Assembly (NCBI GenBank): GCA_963805305.1
Contig: CAWDTM010000008.1
Location: 1 to 64,000 of the forward strand
DNA length: 64,000 nt
Direction: 5' to 3'
Source of the DNA: CAVXEH01 sp963805305
GTDB taxonomy: Bacteria > Chloroflexota > Limnocylindria > QHBO01
Shown here in pieces: positions 31,073 through 39,719 of this stretch; within the stretch, counting starts at the first letter, position 1; each line of letters opens with the position of its first letter. Made by a program: the position numbers and the translations under genes. Below the pieces are notes generated by a model, which saw only the letters and a program-made list of their open reading frames with translations, had not been told where the DNA came from and ran no database searches.

Positions 31073-33316
31073 GTGGACGTTACGCGCATCACCGCAGCCA
31101 TCGGCTCGGTGGTGGAGCGCGCGCGGAAGCGCGGCCGCACGACGCTGACCGAGCCGGAGGCCCAGGCGGTCCTGGACGCCATCGGCATTGCGTCTCCGCC
31201 GTCCATCCTGGTCCGTGACCCCCGCACGATCCTGGGCGCCGACCACGACGCTCTCGTGAGCGACCGGGTGGTGGTCAAGGTCGTTGCTCCGGGGCTGCTG
31301 CACAAGACCGAGCGGGGCGGCGTCGCGATCGTGCCGCGCAGCGCGGAGGCCGTGGACGGAGCAATCGAGTCCATGGCTCGCCGCCTGGGCGACCTGGTGA
31401 TCGAGGGCTACCTCGTGTCGGCGTTCATCGAGCACGATGACCGTCTGGGTGGAGAGCTGCTGGCCTCCGTGCGCTGGACGCAGGACTATGGCGTGATCAT
31501 CAGCGTGGGCGCCGGCGGCATCGATGCCGAACCGCTGGCCGCTGACCTGCGGCCCGGCCACGAGATCGCCATCCTGGCGCCGGGGCTGTGGCCGGCGACC
31601 GGCGTCGCGCCGGTCCTGCAGGCCGCCACCGCCGTGCGCCTGGCAACTACCAGCCTGCGCGGGCAGGCGCCGCGCGCGGACCTCGGCGCCGTGGCACAGG
31701 TCACCGAGGCGCTCGCGCTCCTGGCGGAGGTCGCCATGCCATCGCTCATCACGGAGTGCGAGATCAACCCGTTGGTGATCGACGACGGGCGTCCGGTCGC
31801 CCTGGACATCCTGGTCCGGATCGACGGGCACGTGCCGGTGAAGCGTGTCGAGCCGCCGCTCGAAAAGCTGGCCCACCTGCTGGAGCCCGATACCTTTGCG
31901 GTCATTGGTGTCTCCGAGCGCCAGAACATCGGGCACATCATCCTGGGCAACCTGCTGCGCGACGGGATCGAACCCGCCCGGATCACGGTGATCAAGCCCG
32001 GGACCGCGGAGATCGACGGCTGTGCCTGCGTGCCCGACATCGGCTCGCTGCCAACCAGGGTCGACCTGCTGGTGGTCGCCGTCTCCGCAGACCAGGCACC
32101 CGACGTCATCACGCAGGCCATCGTCCGCCAGGCGGCGGAGTCGATCATCGTCATTCCCGGGGGCATCGGGGAGACGCCCGGCAGCGAGCCGCTGGCACGG
32201 CGCATCCGCCAGGCGCTGGTGAGCGCACGCATGACGCCCGGTCGCGGGCCGCTTGTCAACGGCGGCAACTGCCTGGGCATCCGCTCGCGCCCGGGCGGGT
32301 ACGACGCCATGTTTATCCCCGAACCCAAGCTCGCGGCACCGTCCGGCCGCGCCGCGCCGCTGGCGATCATCGCTCAGAGCGGCGGCTTTGCCCTGGCCCG
32401 CCTGAGCCGCCTCGAGGACCTGGATCCCCGGTACACGATCACGGTGGGCAACCAGCTCGATCTGACCGTGAGCGACTACCTCGCGCACCTCAGGGACGAC
32501 CTCGAGATCGACGTGTTCGCGGTGTACATCGAGGGCTTCGCGCAACTCGACGGGATCCGGTTCATGCGTCTCGCCCGCGAGATCATCGATGACGGCCGGG
32601 TGGTGATTCTCTACCAGGCCGGGCGGACCCGCGCGGGTGCGCGCGCCGCCGCCAGCCACACTGCCTCCATCGCCGGGGACGCGGTCGTCACGCGGGCCCT
32701 GGCGGAGCAGGCCGGCGTCGTCACGGCGGACTCGCTCCAGGCGTTCGACGAGCTGACCCGGACCTTCACCCTCCTCCACCGCCGGCGTCCGACGGGCCGG
32801 CGGGTCGGCGCGGTCACGAACGCAGGCTACGAGAGCGTGGTCATCGCAGACGCCCTCGACCCCCTGCGTATGGCCTCCTTCGCGCCGGAGACCACTGCCC
32901 GCCTGCACCGGCTCCTTGCCGACGCACGGCTGACGGGCGTCGTGGAGGTCCACAACCCGCTCGACTTGACGCCGATGGCGGACGATGCGACGTTCCAGGC
33001 GGCGGTGCGTGCCGTCCTCGATGATGGTGGGGTCGACGTGGGCGTGGTCGGGATCGTCCCGTTCACGACCGCGCTCCAGACCCTGCCCGCGAGCGCCGTG
33101 CCCGGCGAGGACGTTGCCTCCCTGGGCTCGGTGGCGCGACGGCTGGCGAACGCATGGCAGGAGTCCACCAAGCCGTGGGTGGTGGTCGTCGACGCCGGAG
33201 CGCGCTACGACCCGCTTGCCGCCCAGATCGCGGGCGCCGGCATCCCGGTCTTCCGGACCGCGGACGCGGCGCTCGGGGCGGTCGCGGCAGCGTGCCGGGC
33301 TGCGCCCGTCTCCTAG
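31073..33316 (+). CDS. ADP-forming acyl-CoA synthetase (acetate-CoA ligase family), fused subunits
   Basis: A 747-residue fusion. An ATP-grasp beta-type domain (residues 1-235) holds the conserved His77 (VAPGLLHKTERGGV) and ends TECEINPLVID. A CoA-binding alpha-type domain (LEPDTFAVIGVSERQNIGHIILGNLL) and succinyl-CoA-synthetase-like domain (IIAQSGGFALARLSR, TVGNQLDLTVSDYLAHL) follow. The family makes or breaks acyl-CoA with ADP/ATP. The beta-then-alpha order is the reverse of the more usual alpha-beta fusion. The frame extends to ATG 30998; GTG 31073 removes a low-complexity leader. The acyl substrate is not known. Confidence 0.85.
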   Translation: MDVTRITAAIGSVVERARKRGRTTLTEPEAQAVLDAIGIASPPSILVRDPRTILGADHDALVSDRVVVKVVAPGLLHKTERGGVAIVPRSAEAVDGAIESMARRLGDLVIEGYLVSAFIEHDDRLGGELLASVRWTQDYGVIISVGAGGIDAEPLAADLRPGHEIAILAPGLWPATGVAPVLQAATAVRLATTSLRGQAPRADLGAVAQVTEALALLAEVAMPSLITECEINPLVIDDGRPVALDILVRIDGHVPVKRVEPPLEKLAHLLEPDTFAVIGVSERQNIGHIILGNLLRDGIEPARITVIKPGTAEIDGCACVPDIGSLPTRVDLLVVAVSADQAPDVITQAIVRQAAESIIVIPGGIGETPGSEPLARRIRQALVSARMTPGRGPLVNGGNCLGIRSRPGGYDAMFIPEPKLAAPSGRAAPLAIIAQSGGFALARLSRLEDLDPRYTITVGNQLDLTVSDYLAHLRDDLEIDVFAVYIEGFAQLDGIRFMRLAREIIDDGRVVILYQAGRTRAGARAAASHTASIAGDAVVTRALAEQAGVVTADSLQAFDELTRTFTLLHRRRPTGRRVGAVTNAGYESVVIADALDPLRMASFAPETTARLHRLLADARLTGVVEVHNPLDLTPMADDATFQAAVRAVLDDGGVDVGVVGIVPFTTALQTLPASAVPGEDVASLGSVARRLANAWQESTKPWVVVVDAGARYDPLAAQIAGAGIPVFRTADAALGAVAAACRAAPVS

Positions 33317-33855
33317 GCCGGCGAGCCGCGGAGGGCGGCCAGCGTGCGACCGGCCTGGGCGAGATGGAAGCGATCGTGCCCCGCGATGAGGCGGAACGTG
33401 AGCTCGTAGCTTTCCGGCCCGCGCTCCGCGTGCACGCCATACCGGGCCCGGTCCTCCACCGGTGTCCGCTCCCACAGCTCAAGGTTGCCGCGTCGGAGAG
33501 CCTCGAAGAGCGCAAGGATGCTCTCCGGATCTGCGTCGCGATGCCGGAGCCGCTGCGCCCAGAGGTCCTGATCGTAGCCGGGAATCGCCGGGGTGTCGTG
33601 GGCAAGGATCCAGCGGTAGCGGCCGCTCGACACCAGCTCGGCATCGACGACGTGGCCGATCAGCTCGATGACGGACCACTCTCCGGGCGAGGGCGCGCTG
33701 CGCAGATCCTCGCCGGCATCCGTGACAAGGGTGCGCAGGCGTTCGGGCGTGGCGGCCTGCACGACCGCCGGGTCGTCGGCCCCGAGGAGGTCGAGCAGCT
33801 GGCGCTGGTAGGCCGCTGGATCGGAGACGGGGTCTGGGCTGGGGGTCACGGGCAT
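33313..33855 (-). CDS. DinB-family protein
   Basis: A 180-residue four-helix DinB-like protein. Core parts are RLRTLVTDAGEDLRSAPSPGEWSVIELIGHVVDAEL, with the first His, and the closing ELTFRLIAGHDRFHLAQAGRTLAAL, with two more metal-ligand His. The family includes thiol-dependent enzymes (bacillithiol or mycothiol transferases) and many uncharacterised proteins. It converges on the acyl-CoA synthetase, sharing 4 nt at the stops. Confidence 0.82.
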   Translation of the reverse strand: MPVTPSPDPVSDPAAYQRQLLDLLGADDPAVVQAATPERLRTLVTDAGEDLRSAPSPGEWSVIELIGHVVDAELVSSGRYRWILAHDTPAIPGYDQDLWAQRLRHRDADPESILALFEALRRGNLELWERTPVEDRARYGVHAERGPESYELTFRLIAGHDRFHLAQAGRTLAALRGSPA

Positions 33856-33966
33856 TCCCTCTCATCGGCTCGGCCAGGCTGGCACCGGTCACTCTAGCGG
33901 TGTCGCCAGCCCCTGGCAGCCAGGCGCCGCCCCTTCGTCCACCATCCTCGGCGCCCGGAGGGGGAC

Positions 33967-34019
33967 ATGTCCACCCGAGCGGCCGCTGTGGAAATGATTG
34001 TGGATAAGTTGGTGGACAT
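33967..34019. repeat. Inverted repeat enclosing a DnaA-box-like site
   Basis: ATGTCCACC (33967-33975) and GGTGGACAT (34011-34019) form a perfect 9-bp inverted repeat. The enclosed AT-richer segment contains CTGTGGAAA and TTGTGGATAA (33998-34007); the latter includes the perfect complement of the DnaA 9-mer TTATCCACA. It lies upstream of the small gene at 34113. Confidence 0.6.
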
Positions 34020-34112
34020 ACCCCCTTCCGAATGCCGGAATCGGCTCGTACCATTCGCCGCCGACGCCTATCCTCGGCACTCATCTCTCCACCCCCCGGA
34101 GGCGCGATTCCC

Positions 34113-34430
34113 ATGCCCGAGCGATCAACTGCTGCCGAAATGGCCCCACAGGCACGAGTTGACGTCGGTGATGCGCCACCTCCGGAGATCGAGGAGTTCA
34201 TCCGCTTCTGCCATCACCGGCGGGCAGCGGATTGGCCGGAGCTCTATGACGAGATGTGCGCCGTCGCAGCGCGGGGCGAGTTCAACGGGTGGGGTCACGA
34301 CCAGTTCGCCGATCACGGCCTCACCTTCGCGCTGTCAGGGATGCCGCGCCTGGCCGGCTGGGTGCGAACCACGCTGGCGGCGCCCGCAGAGGTCGTGGAG
34401 CTGAGCGCCGGCGTGACGCCGGGCGCCTGA
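34113..34430 (+). CDS. Small protein of unknown function between DnaA-box-like sites
   Basis: A 105-residue protein that I do not recognise. It is acidic and helical in look (PPPEIEEFIRFCHHRRAADWPELYDEMCAVAARGEFNGWGHDQFADHGLTFALSGMPRLAGWVRTTL). GGAGG lies 10 nt before the chosen ATG. It is flanked upstream by TTGTGGATAA and downstream by TTATCCACA, so it may be replication-linked, but the protein itself gives no such sign. No signal peptide or membrane segment. Confidence 0.6.
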   Translation: MPERSTAAEMAPQARVDVGDAPPPEIEEFIRFCHHRRAADWPELYDEMCAVAARGEFNGWGHDQFADHGLTFALSGMPRLAGWVRTTLAAPAEVVELSAGVTPGA

Positions 34431-34515
34431 CCGGGGAGCCGGACGCAAGCAGCCGCTCCCGGGCAGCTGAGGGCGCGGGCGAGCTTCCGTCGCGCGCATT
34501 TCGTTGGTCCGGGAG

Positions 34516-34555
34516 TTATCCACACCCCGACGAAAACGACGCTCGACTTTCCACA
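34516..34555. promoter_or_regulatory. Second DnaA-box-like cluster
   Basis: TTATCCACA (34516-34524) matches the DnaA 9-mer exactly, and TTTCCACA (34548-34555) is a one-base variant. They mirror the pair CTGTGGAAA/TTGTGGATAA near 33986-34007, in opposite orientation, on the other side of the small gene. Confidence 0.5.
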
Positions 34556-34587
34556 GTCGGGGCCGGATGAGGTCCTGTGGGCACGCC

Positions 34588-34890
34588 TCAGTAGGTGTGC
34601 CGGCGCGCCATCTCCTTCTCGATCATGCGCTCCATGACCATGTACTTCTCGATCCGGCGGCGCAGCTCGTTGGCTTCCGGGGTGTAGAGGTGCACGAAGT
34701 TCTGGAGCTCGAGCGAGAGCTTCCGGCTGAACATGCGGGCGTGGTCCAGGTTCCGGCGCAGGAGCACCTGGTCCATCCGCCGCAGATGCTCTTCGTTGAG
34801 GAGGTCCTCATCGCGGAGCAGCTGCTTGTCGAGGTCGATCTGCGTCGGCTGGAGCTGGACCCGGGTGATGATCCGGTCGTCGTCAGGCAT
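34588..34890 (-). CDS. Small helical protein of unknown function
   Basis: A 100-residue, highly charged and probably all-helical protein (DDDRIITRVQLQPTQIDLDKQLLRDEDLLNEEHLRRMDQVLLRRNLDHARMF, then NELRRRIEKYMVMERMIEKEMARRHTY). The frame extends to 34989 but that part overlaps the divergent oxidase; ATG 34890 starts the charged region. The composition looks coding, but I recognise no family. It could be a small structural or regulatory coiled-coil protein. Confidence 0.6.
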   Translation of the reverse strand: MPDDDRIITRVQLQPTQIDLDKQLLRDEDLLNEEHLRRMDQVLLRRNLDHARMFSRKLSLELQNFVHLYTPEANELRRRIEKYMVMERMIEKEMARRHTY

Positions 34891-34970
34891 CGGTGACGCC
34901 AGTCTAGCCGAGGGCGACGCGAACGGCAGACCGATGCGGCCCCGCCGAGCCGGCTCATACTGCGGGGCCC

Positions 34971-36188
34971 ATGGCACCTGCGGTACCACCCTCGCGCAGC
35001 GACCTGGTGGTGGTCGGTGGCGGGATCATTGGCCTGGCGACGGCCCGCGAGCTGCTCCTGCGGTACCCGGACCTGTCGCTCGTCGTTCTCGAGCGGGAGC
35101 CCGAGCTGGCGAACCATCAGACCGCGCATAACTCCGGTGTGGTTCACGCCGGGATCTACTACGAGCCCGGGTCGGCCAAGGCGCGGCTCTGCGTGGAGGG
35201 CAAACAGCTCCTCGAGGTGTACGGAGCGGAGCGGGGGATTCGGCTGGAGCGGGTCGGCAAGCTGGTCGTGGCCGTGGAGGAGCGGGAGCTTCCTGCGCTG
35301 GCCGCGCTCGAGCTCCGAGCCCGCGCCAACGGGGTGCCCGGGCTCGAGGTGCTCGACACGAGCGGAATCCGCGAACGGGAACCGCATGCCGCCGGCCTGC
35401 GCGCGCTGTTCTCGCCGAGCACCGCCATCGTGGACTTCCGCGCGGTGGCCCTGGCCCTGGCCGACGACGTGCGCGCCCTGGGCGGCGCGGTCGTCACCGG
35501 GCACCAGGTGCGGGAGGTCGACGAGCGGACGAACGAGGTCGTGGTGACGACGCCATTGGCGACCATCACCTGCCGGGGCGTGATCACCTGCGCGGGGCTG
35601 TGGGCCGATGTCGTGGCGGCCGGCGGCCGCCGCGACCGCGAGCGGATCGTGCCGTTCCGCGGTGACTACTACACCCTCCGGAGCGACGCCCGCGCCATGG
35701 TGCGCGGGCTGATCTATCCGGTCACCGATCCGCGGTTTCCGTTCCTGGGCATTCACCTCACGCGGCGGATCGACGGCGCGGTGTGGGCCGGACCGAACGC
35801 CGTCCTGGCCCTGTCCCGAACGGGCTATCGGCGCCGGGACGTCGACCTGCAGCACGTGGCCCGCGTGATCGGCCATCCGGGGTTCCGCCGGCTGGCGCTT
35901 CGTTACTGGCGGACGGGCGCTGCCGAACAGTGGCGTGACCTGTGGAAGCCCGCATTCGCTGCCGCGGTACGCCGCTTCCTCCCGGAGCTGCGTGACGACC
36001 AGCTGCTCCCCGGCCCATCCGGCGTACGTGCCCAGGCGCTCGACCCGGACGGATCGCTCGTCGACGACTTCCGGCTGCGGGGAACACGTCGGGTGCTGCG
36101 GGTCGTCAACGCCCCATCCCCGGCGGCAACCGCGTCCCTCGCGATCGCCCGGGTGCTCGCGGACGAGATCATCCGGCGCCTCGACTGA
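34971..36188 (+). CDS. lhgO: L-2-hydroxyglutarate oxidase/dehydrogenase
   Basis: A 405-residue FAD-dependent oxidoreductase of the DAO fold. The dinucleotide-binding motif is DLVVVGGGIIGLATARELL with ELANHQTAHNSGVVHAGIYYEPGSAKARLC next, the LhgO signature. IVDFRAVALALA and RGDYYTLR follow, and the C-terminal GPSGVRAQALDPDGSLVDDF completes the family pattern. It oxidises L-2-hydroxyglutarate to 2-oxoglutarate, passing electrons to oxygen or quinone. It is complete, and CATACT 9 nt before the ATG may be its -10 element. Confidence 0.92.
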   Translation: MAPAVPPSRSDLVVVGGGIIGLATARELLLRYPDLSLVVLEREPELANHQTAHNSGVVHAGIYYEPGSAKARLCVEGKQLLEVYGAERGIRLERVGKLVVAVEERELPALAALELRARANGVPGLEVLDTSGIREREPHAAGLRALFSPSTAIVDFRAVALALADDVRALGGAVVTGHQVREVDERTNEVVVTTPLATITCRGVITCAGLWADVVAAGGRRDRERIVPFRGDYYTLRSDARAMVRGLIYPVTDPRFPFLGIHLTRRIDGAVWAGPNAVLALSRTGYRRRDVDLQHVARVIGHPGFRRLALRYWRTGAAEQWRDLWKPAFAAAVRRFLPELRDDQLLPGPSGVRAQALDPDGSLVDDFRLRGTRRVLRVVNAPSPAATASLAIARVLADEIIRRLD

Positions 36189-36328
36189 CGAGGGGCAATT
36201 CGGCGGTTCCGCTTCGCTGGACCCCGTGCGTATCCTTGTGCCCCGCCGCGATCGGTACCAACGTGGGGTAGCCAACCGCGGTGCATCGGACTTCACTGGT
36301 CTGCGTGGGATCTTGGAGGTGAAGGGTC

Positions 36329-37444
36329 CTGGGCTATTCGCTGGATGACAAGCTGGTCGTGGGGATCTCGTCCCGGGCGCTCTTCGACCTGACCGAGGCG
36401 AATGCCGTCTTCGAGCGCGATGGCCTGCGCGCCTACCGGGTGTACCAGCATGCGCACGAGGACGAGATCCTTGCCCCGGGTACCGCCTTCCCGCTGGTGC
36501 GGGGGCTGCTCGCCATCAACGAGCGAGCCAGGGAGCGTCTCGTCGAGATCATCATCATCTCGCGGAACGACGCCGAGTCGGCGATGCGGGTCTTCAACGC
36601 GATCGACCACTACGGGCTGGACATCAGCCGCGGTGCCTTCACCAACGGCGGCGACTCGTGGCGCTATATCACCCCGTTCCACTGCAGCCTCTTCCTGTCC
36701 GTGGAGCCGCATGACGTCATCGCCGCCCTCCAGCGCGGGTACGCGGCCGCCCTCCTCCTGCCGCCCCCCGAGGGCGCGTCGCTCGAGGAGGAGCCATACC
36801 CGGTCCGAATCGCCTTCGACGGGGACGCCGTGGTCTTCGGCGACGAGTCGGAGCGACTGTTCCGCGCCGAGGGCCTCGACGCGTTCCAGGAGAACGAACG
36901 CCTGCGCTCGGACGAGCCGATGCACGCCGGGCCGTTCCGCTCCTTCCTCGAGGCGCTCGGCCGCATTCAGGCCCAGTTCCCCGACGACGCGCCGCCCATT
37001 CGCACCGCCCTGGTGACCGCACGGGGAGCGCCGGCCCATCGGCGCGTGATCAACACCCTGCGCAGCTGGAAGGTGCGCGTCGACGAGACATTCTTCCTCG
37101 GAGGGGTCGAGAAGGCCGAGGTCCTGCGCTCGCTGCGACCGCACATCTTCTTCGACGACCAGATGTCGCACCTCGAGCTGGCCGCGGCGGCCATTCCGTC
37201 GGCGCACGTCATGACCTCCGAGCAGCTGCAGCTGCTCCCCACCAATGCCCTGCCGCGACCCGAGAAACCACGCCGGACCCGCCGTCGAGCGACGACCGAG
37301 CCCACGGTCGCGCCGCCGCCCGCGACCGCCGACAGCGGGGAGTCCTCGCGACGCCGGGAGCGCCTGGCGCGCTCCGAGAGAGTCGTACCGGCAGAGCCAC
37401 CCGCCAGGCCCGCCCGCCGGCGCCGCTCAAAGGCCGTCCCCTAG
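36329..37444 (+). CDS. Cytosolic 5'-nucleotidase, cN-I family
   Basis: A 371-residue homologue of the cN-I (NT5C1) nucleotidases, which dephosphorylate AMP and other nucleoside monophosphates. Matching blocks are GISSRALFDL, HAHEDEILAPGTAFPLVRGLLAIN, AFDGDAVVFGDESERLFRAEGLDAF, GPFRSFLEALGRIQ, ALVTARGAPAHRRVINTLRSW and RPHIFFDDQMSHLE. The family's DKLVVGISSRALF block begins before the only standard start (GTG 36359). The sole upstream candidate in frame is CTG 36329, placed 6 nt after GGAGGTGA. After residue ~305 there is a ~65-residue Arg/Pro/Ala-rich basic tail not found in animal cN-I. Confidence 0.82.
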   Translation: MGYSLDDKLVVGISSRALFDLTEANAVFERDGLRAYRVYQHAHEDEILAPGTAFPLVRGLLAINERARERLVEIIIISRNDAESAMRVFNAIDHYGLDISRGAFTNGGDSWRYITPFHCSLFLSVEPHDVIAALQRGYAAALLLPPPEGASLEEEPYPVRIAFDGDAVVFGDESERLFRAEGLDAFQENERLRSDEPMHAGPFRSFLEALGRIQAQFPDDAPPIRTALVTARGAPAHRRVINTLRSWKVRVDETFFLGGVEKAEVLRSLRPHIFFDDQMSHLELAAAAIPSAHVMTSEQLQLLPTNALPRPEKPRRTRRRATTEPTVAPPPATADSGESSRRRERLARSERVVPAEPPARPARRRRSKAVP

Positions 37445-37447
37445 GAT

Positions 37448-38149
37448 TCAGCCGTCGTCGGCGATCATCGAGTCGATCAGCGCGGCCAGCTCTGCGGGTC
37501 TCGAGAGCATGGGGGAGTGGCCCCCGTCGATCTCGACGGGCTCGACGCCCAGGCGATCGCGCGCGGCCGTCCTGCCCCAGGCCGGGTTGATGGCGCGGTC
37601 GTCGCGGCAGACGATGTAGCCGGAAGGAATGGTCGGCCACGCGCGCAGCGGTGTCTCCTCGTTGAGGAGCAGGTAGCACTGCGGACGAAGCCGGGACAGC
37701 GCCCACGCACGAGTGTCGTGGTCGACATCGGCGTAGAACAGGTCGGTGGCCGTGGCAGGACCCACGGCCCACACGTCGTTCCCGAGGTCGGTCCACTCGG
37801 CGGTCGCCGGTGCCTCCGGCGAGTCGATGGGTTCCTGGGCCCGTTGCTGGTTGGCGCTCATCCCCGGTCGAGGCAGGAACGCGGCCAGGAACAGCATCTG
37901 TCGCACCGGGTGACGTTCGGCCACGAGAGGGGCCGTCAGGCCACCCATCGAGTGGGCGAGGAGCACCGGGGGAGCCGCGGGCTCGATCTGCTCGGCGACG
38001 ACCTGGGCGTAGCGCTCGGAGGCCGCCGCCGGGTCATCCGTGGGCAGGTCCACCGCCACGAGGTCGTGGCCCAGGCGAGCGAGCTCCGGTCGGAGCAGGT
38101 CCCAGCACCATGCGCCATGGAACGCCCCATGGATGGCGACGATCTTCAT
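37448..38149 (-). CDS. Alpha/beta hydrolase
   Basis: A 233-residue soluble hydrolase of the esterase/hydroxynitrile-lyase-like group. The oxyanion region is VAIHGAFHGAWCWDLLRPELARLGHDLVAVDLP. The nucleophile is Ser67 in LLAHSMGG, the acid is likely in CRDDRAINPAWG, and the His is in EIDGGHSPMLSRPAEL. All three triad elements are present. ATG 38149 starts right at the first strand. The substrate is unknown. Confidence 0.85.
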   Translation of the reverse strand: MKIVAIHGAFHGAWCWDLLRPELARLGHDLVAVDLPTDDPAAASERYAQVVAEQIEPAAPPVLLAHSMGGLTAPLVAERHPVRQMLFLAAFLPRPGMSANQQRAQEPIDSPEAPATAEWTDLGNDVWAVGPATATDLFYADVDHDTRAWALSRLRPQCYLLLNEETPLRAWPTIPSGYIVCRDDRAINPAWGRTAARDRLGVEPVEIDGGHSPMLSRPAELAALIDSMIADDG

Positions 38150-38195
38150 CGGTCCCTGCCCTCCCGCAGAGCTGCTGCGGCCCTTCCTCAGCGAC

Positions 38196-38882
38196 TCACG
38201 GAACGCGCGCCAGGGTCGTGGAGCCCTGCGCCTTGAAGGCATCCAGGGTCGGACCCGTCGCCCCCACCTCGACGTAGCTGAACCCCACAAAGGTCGCTCC
38301 CTTGAGCATGTACAGGCCAATCGCCGCGAACTGGATCCCGGATACGGTGGCGCTGGCCTGGGCGGATTCTGCGTCGGCGTCCGGATAGTCGGTGACCGGG
38401 GCGATCGAGACCTTCACTCCCGGATAGTCCGGGTTGAGGCTGCCCAACGCATCGGCTTCGCCGGCCTTGGCGGTGGCGGTGTCCGGTGCCTGGATGACAT
38501 ACGCCTCGAAGACATTCTTGGTCTGGCCGCCGTATGTGCAGATCTTGAGGCCGCCGGAGGTGGTGGACTCGACGCCGGCGGTGTACGTGACGCCGGCGAG
38601 CTGGGAGGCCTCTGCAGCCGTCACGAGCTCGCAGGGATCCAGCGCTGTCTGCACCGCCGTGGGCTGCGGTGTATCGGATGGCGTTGGCGAGGGAGTGACC
38701 GTGGCGCGCGGACCACCACCGCCCTGGTTCGCCGGTGGCGGGGTGGCCGTTGGGCTGGGGGTGGCGTTATCGCCGATGACGGCACTGTTGCTGGTGCACG
38801 CCGCCAGGGCAACCGACGCGGCGAGGGCGATGACGCCGATGCGCGCGATGGAGAACCTGGACCTGGGCATGACGGCTCTCAT
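38196..38882 (-). CDS. Lipoprotein with Thr/Pro linker (DUF3558-like)
   Basis: A 228-residue lipoprotein. The signal is RFSIARIGVIALAASVALAAC with lipobox Cys29, followed by a Thr/Pro/Ser-rich linker (TPSPTATPPPANQGGGGP). The outer domain starts LDPCELVTAAEASQLAGV and has KICTYGG, a two-Cys pattern like the DUF3558 domain of actinobacterial lipoproteins. ATG 38882 has AAGGAG 8 nt upstream. Function unknown. Confidence 0.75.
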   Translation of the reverse strand: MRAVMPRSRFSIARIGVIALAASVALAACTSNSAVIGDNATPSPTATPPPANQGGGGPRATVTPSPTPSDTPQPTAVQTALDPCELVTAAEASQLAGVTYTAGVESTTSGGLKICTYGGQTKNVFEAYVIQAPDTATAKAGEADALGSLNPDYPGVKVSIAPVTDYPDADAESAQASATVSGIQFAAIGLYMLKGATFVGFSYVEVGATGPTLDAFKAQGSTTLARVP

Positions 38883-39158
38883 GCGTGTGCTCCTTCTTCG
38901 AGGAAACGTCCGTGGTGGGCAGTTCCGGCCCAGGGGAGCCATGACCCGCTCGTCACGGCTGCGCTTCGGTTCTGGGAGCGGCGACGCACGACCGGGCGGA
39001 GACGCCGATCCATGGTGACCGGCAGGTGCCCGCGCGGACGGCAGATGGTCTGCATCTCTCCCCAAAGGTCCCCAGGGTGCGCGGGCGGTGCCCGGATTCT
39101 ATCCCCGAGGAAGAGTGCCGACAATGGGGAAATTGGTGCCGGGATGCACCGGTCTGGG

Positions 39159-39235
39159 TGGCGTCCCCGGCAGGATTCGAACCTGCGACCCGCTGCTTAG
39201 AAGGCAGCCGCTCTGGTCCACTGAGCTACGGGGAC
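39159..39235 (-). tRNA. tRNA-Arg (anticodon TCT)
   Basis: On the reverse strand the cloverleaf is complete. The acceptor stem GTCCCCG pairs with CGGGGAC, the D-stem is GCTC/GAGC, the anticodon stem GCTGC/GCAGC holds loop CTTCTAA (anticodon TCT, reading AGA), and the T-arm is GCAGG TTCGAAT CCTGC. The discriminator base G is followed by an encoded CCA (39159-39161). It lies between a lipoprotein gene and the VOC gene. Confidence 0.95.
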
Positions 39236-39311
39236 CGCCGGGGGCCTCGCGAACACGCGGAAGGCGGCCTGACCTTAGCACGCGTCGGGGGCGCGTCCCG
39301 GTGCGGGGTGC

Positions 39312-39317
39312 TACGGT
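39312..39317 (+). promoter_or_regulatory. -10-like element TACGGT of the VOC gene
   Basis: TACGGT lies 7 nt before ATG 39325 with no Shine-Dalgarno sequence. This is a weaker case of the leaderless pattern. Confidence 0.4.
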
Positions 39318-39324
39318 GCCACCC

Positions 39325-39711
39325 ATGTTCGTGAACGCGTTCGTCAACCTCTACACCCGCGACATCGAGGCAGGTATCCGGTTCTACAGAGACCTCTTGG
39401 GATTCAGCGAGACCTTCCGTACCCCGAGCGAAGGCGTGCCCGAGCACGTGGAGCTCACGCTCGACGGCTTCGGAATCGGGCTGGGCACCGTCGAGGCTGC
39501 GAAGCGAGTACACGGTGTCGACGCGGCCCCCGGCAGCCCCGCCATGGTCATCGTCGTCTGGACCGATGACCTCGACCGCGCCTACGAGCGCCTCACGGCG
39601 GCCGGGACGGCCGTGGTCCAGCCACCGCACGACACCGGGAACCAGAACCGCAACGCCCTTCTGCGTGACCCCGACGGGAACCTGGTGGAGATCGTCGCGA
39701 AGCGCCCCTGA
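39325..39711 (+). CDS. VOC-superfamily (glyoxalase/bleomycin resistance-like) protein
   Basis: A 128-residue protein with two beta-alpha-beta-beta-beta units: VNAFVNLYTRDIEAGIRFYRDLLGFSETFR and MVIVVWTDDLDRAYERLTAAGTAVVQPPHDTGNQNRNALLRDPDGNLVEIV. The last Glu is the usual metal ligand; the other ligands are not all evident. The family includes lyases, dioxygenases and drug-binding proteins, and this one cannot be placed further. The start is ATG 39325; the longer frame overlaps the tRNA. Confidence 0.8.
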   Translation: MFVNAFVNLYTRDIEAGIRFYRDLLGFSETFRTPSEGVPEHVELTLDGFGIGLGTVEAAKRVHGVDAAPGSPAMVIVVWTDDLDRAYERLTAAGTAVVQPPHDTGNQNRNALLRDPDGNLVEIVAKRP

Positions 39712-39719
39712 CCCGTCCC

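Noticed and set aside
30797..33475. Very long reverse-strand open frame (892 codons) opposite the acyl-CoA synthetase
   Set aside because: It is antisense to a gene with clear ATP-grasp and CoA-binding motifs. Its own translation is rich in Arg, Gly and His with no domain. Long antisense frames are expected at this GC content; the same holds for 7149-8915 and 52082-54598.
33963..34556. Chromosomal replication origin
   Set aside because: Two exact DnaA boxes are suggestive, but there is no dnaA, dnaN, gyrB, rpmH or AT-rich unwinding region nearby. A regulatory or titration site is the more careful reading.
36240..36290. Possible sixth copy of the GGTACC repeat
   Set aside because: GATCGGTACCAAC occurs, but the preceding ATGCG and the following GGCCCGAT hairpin are absent.
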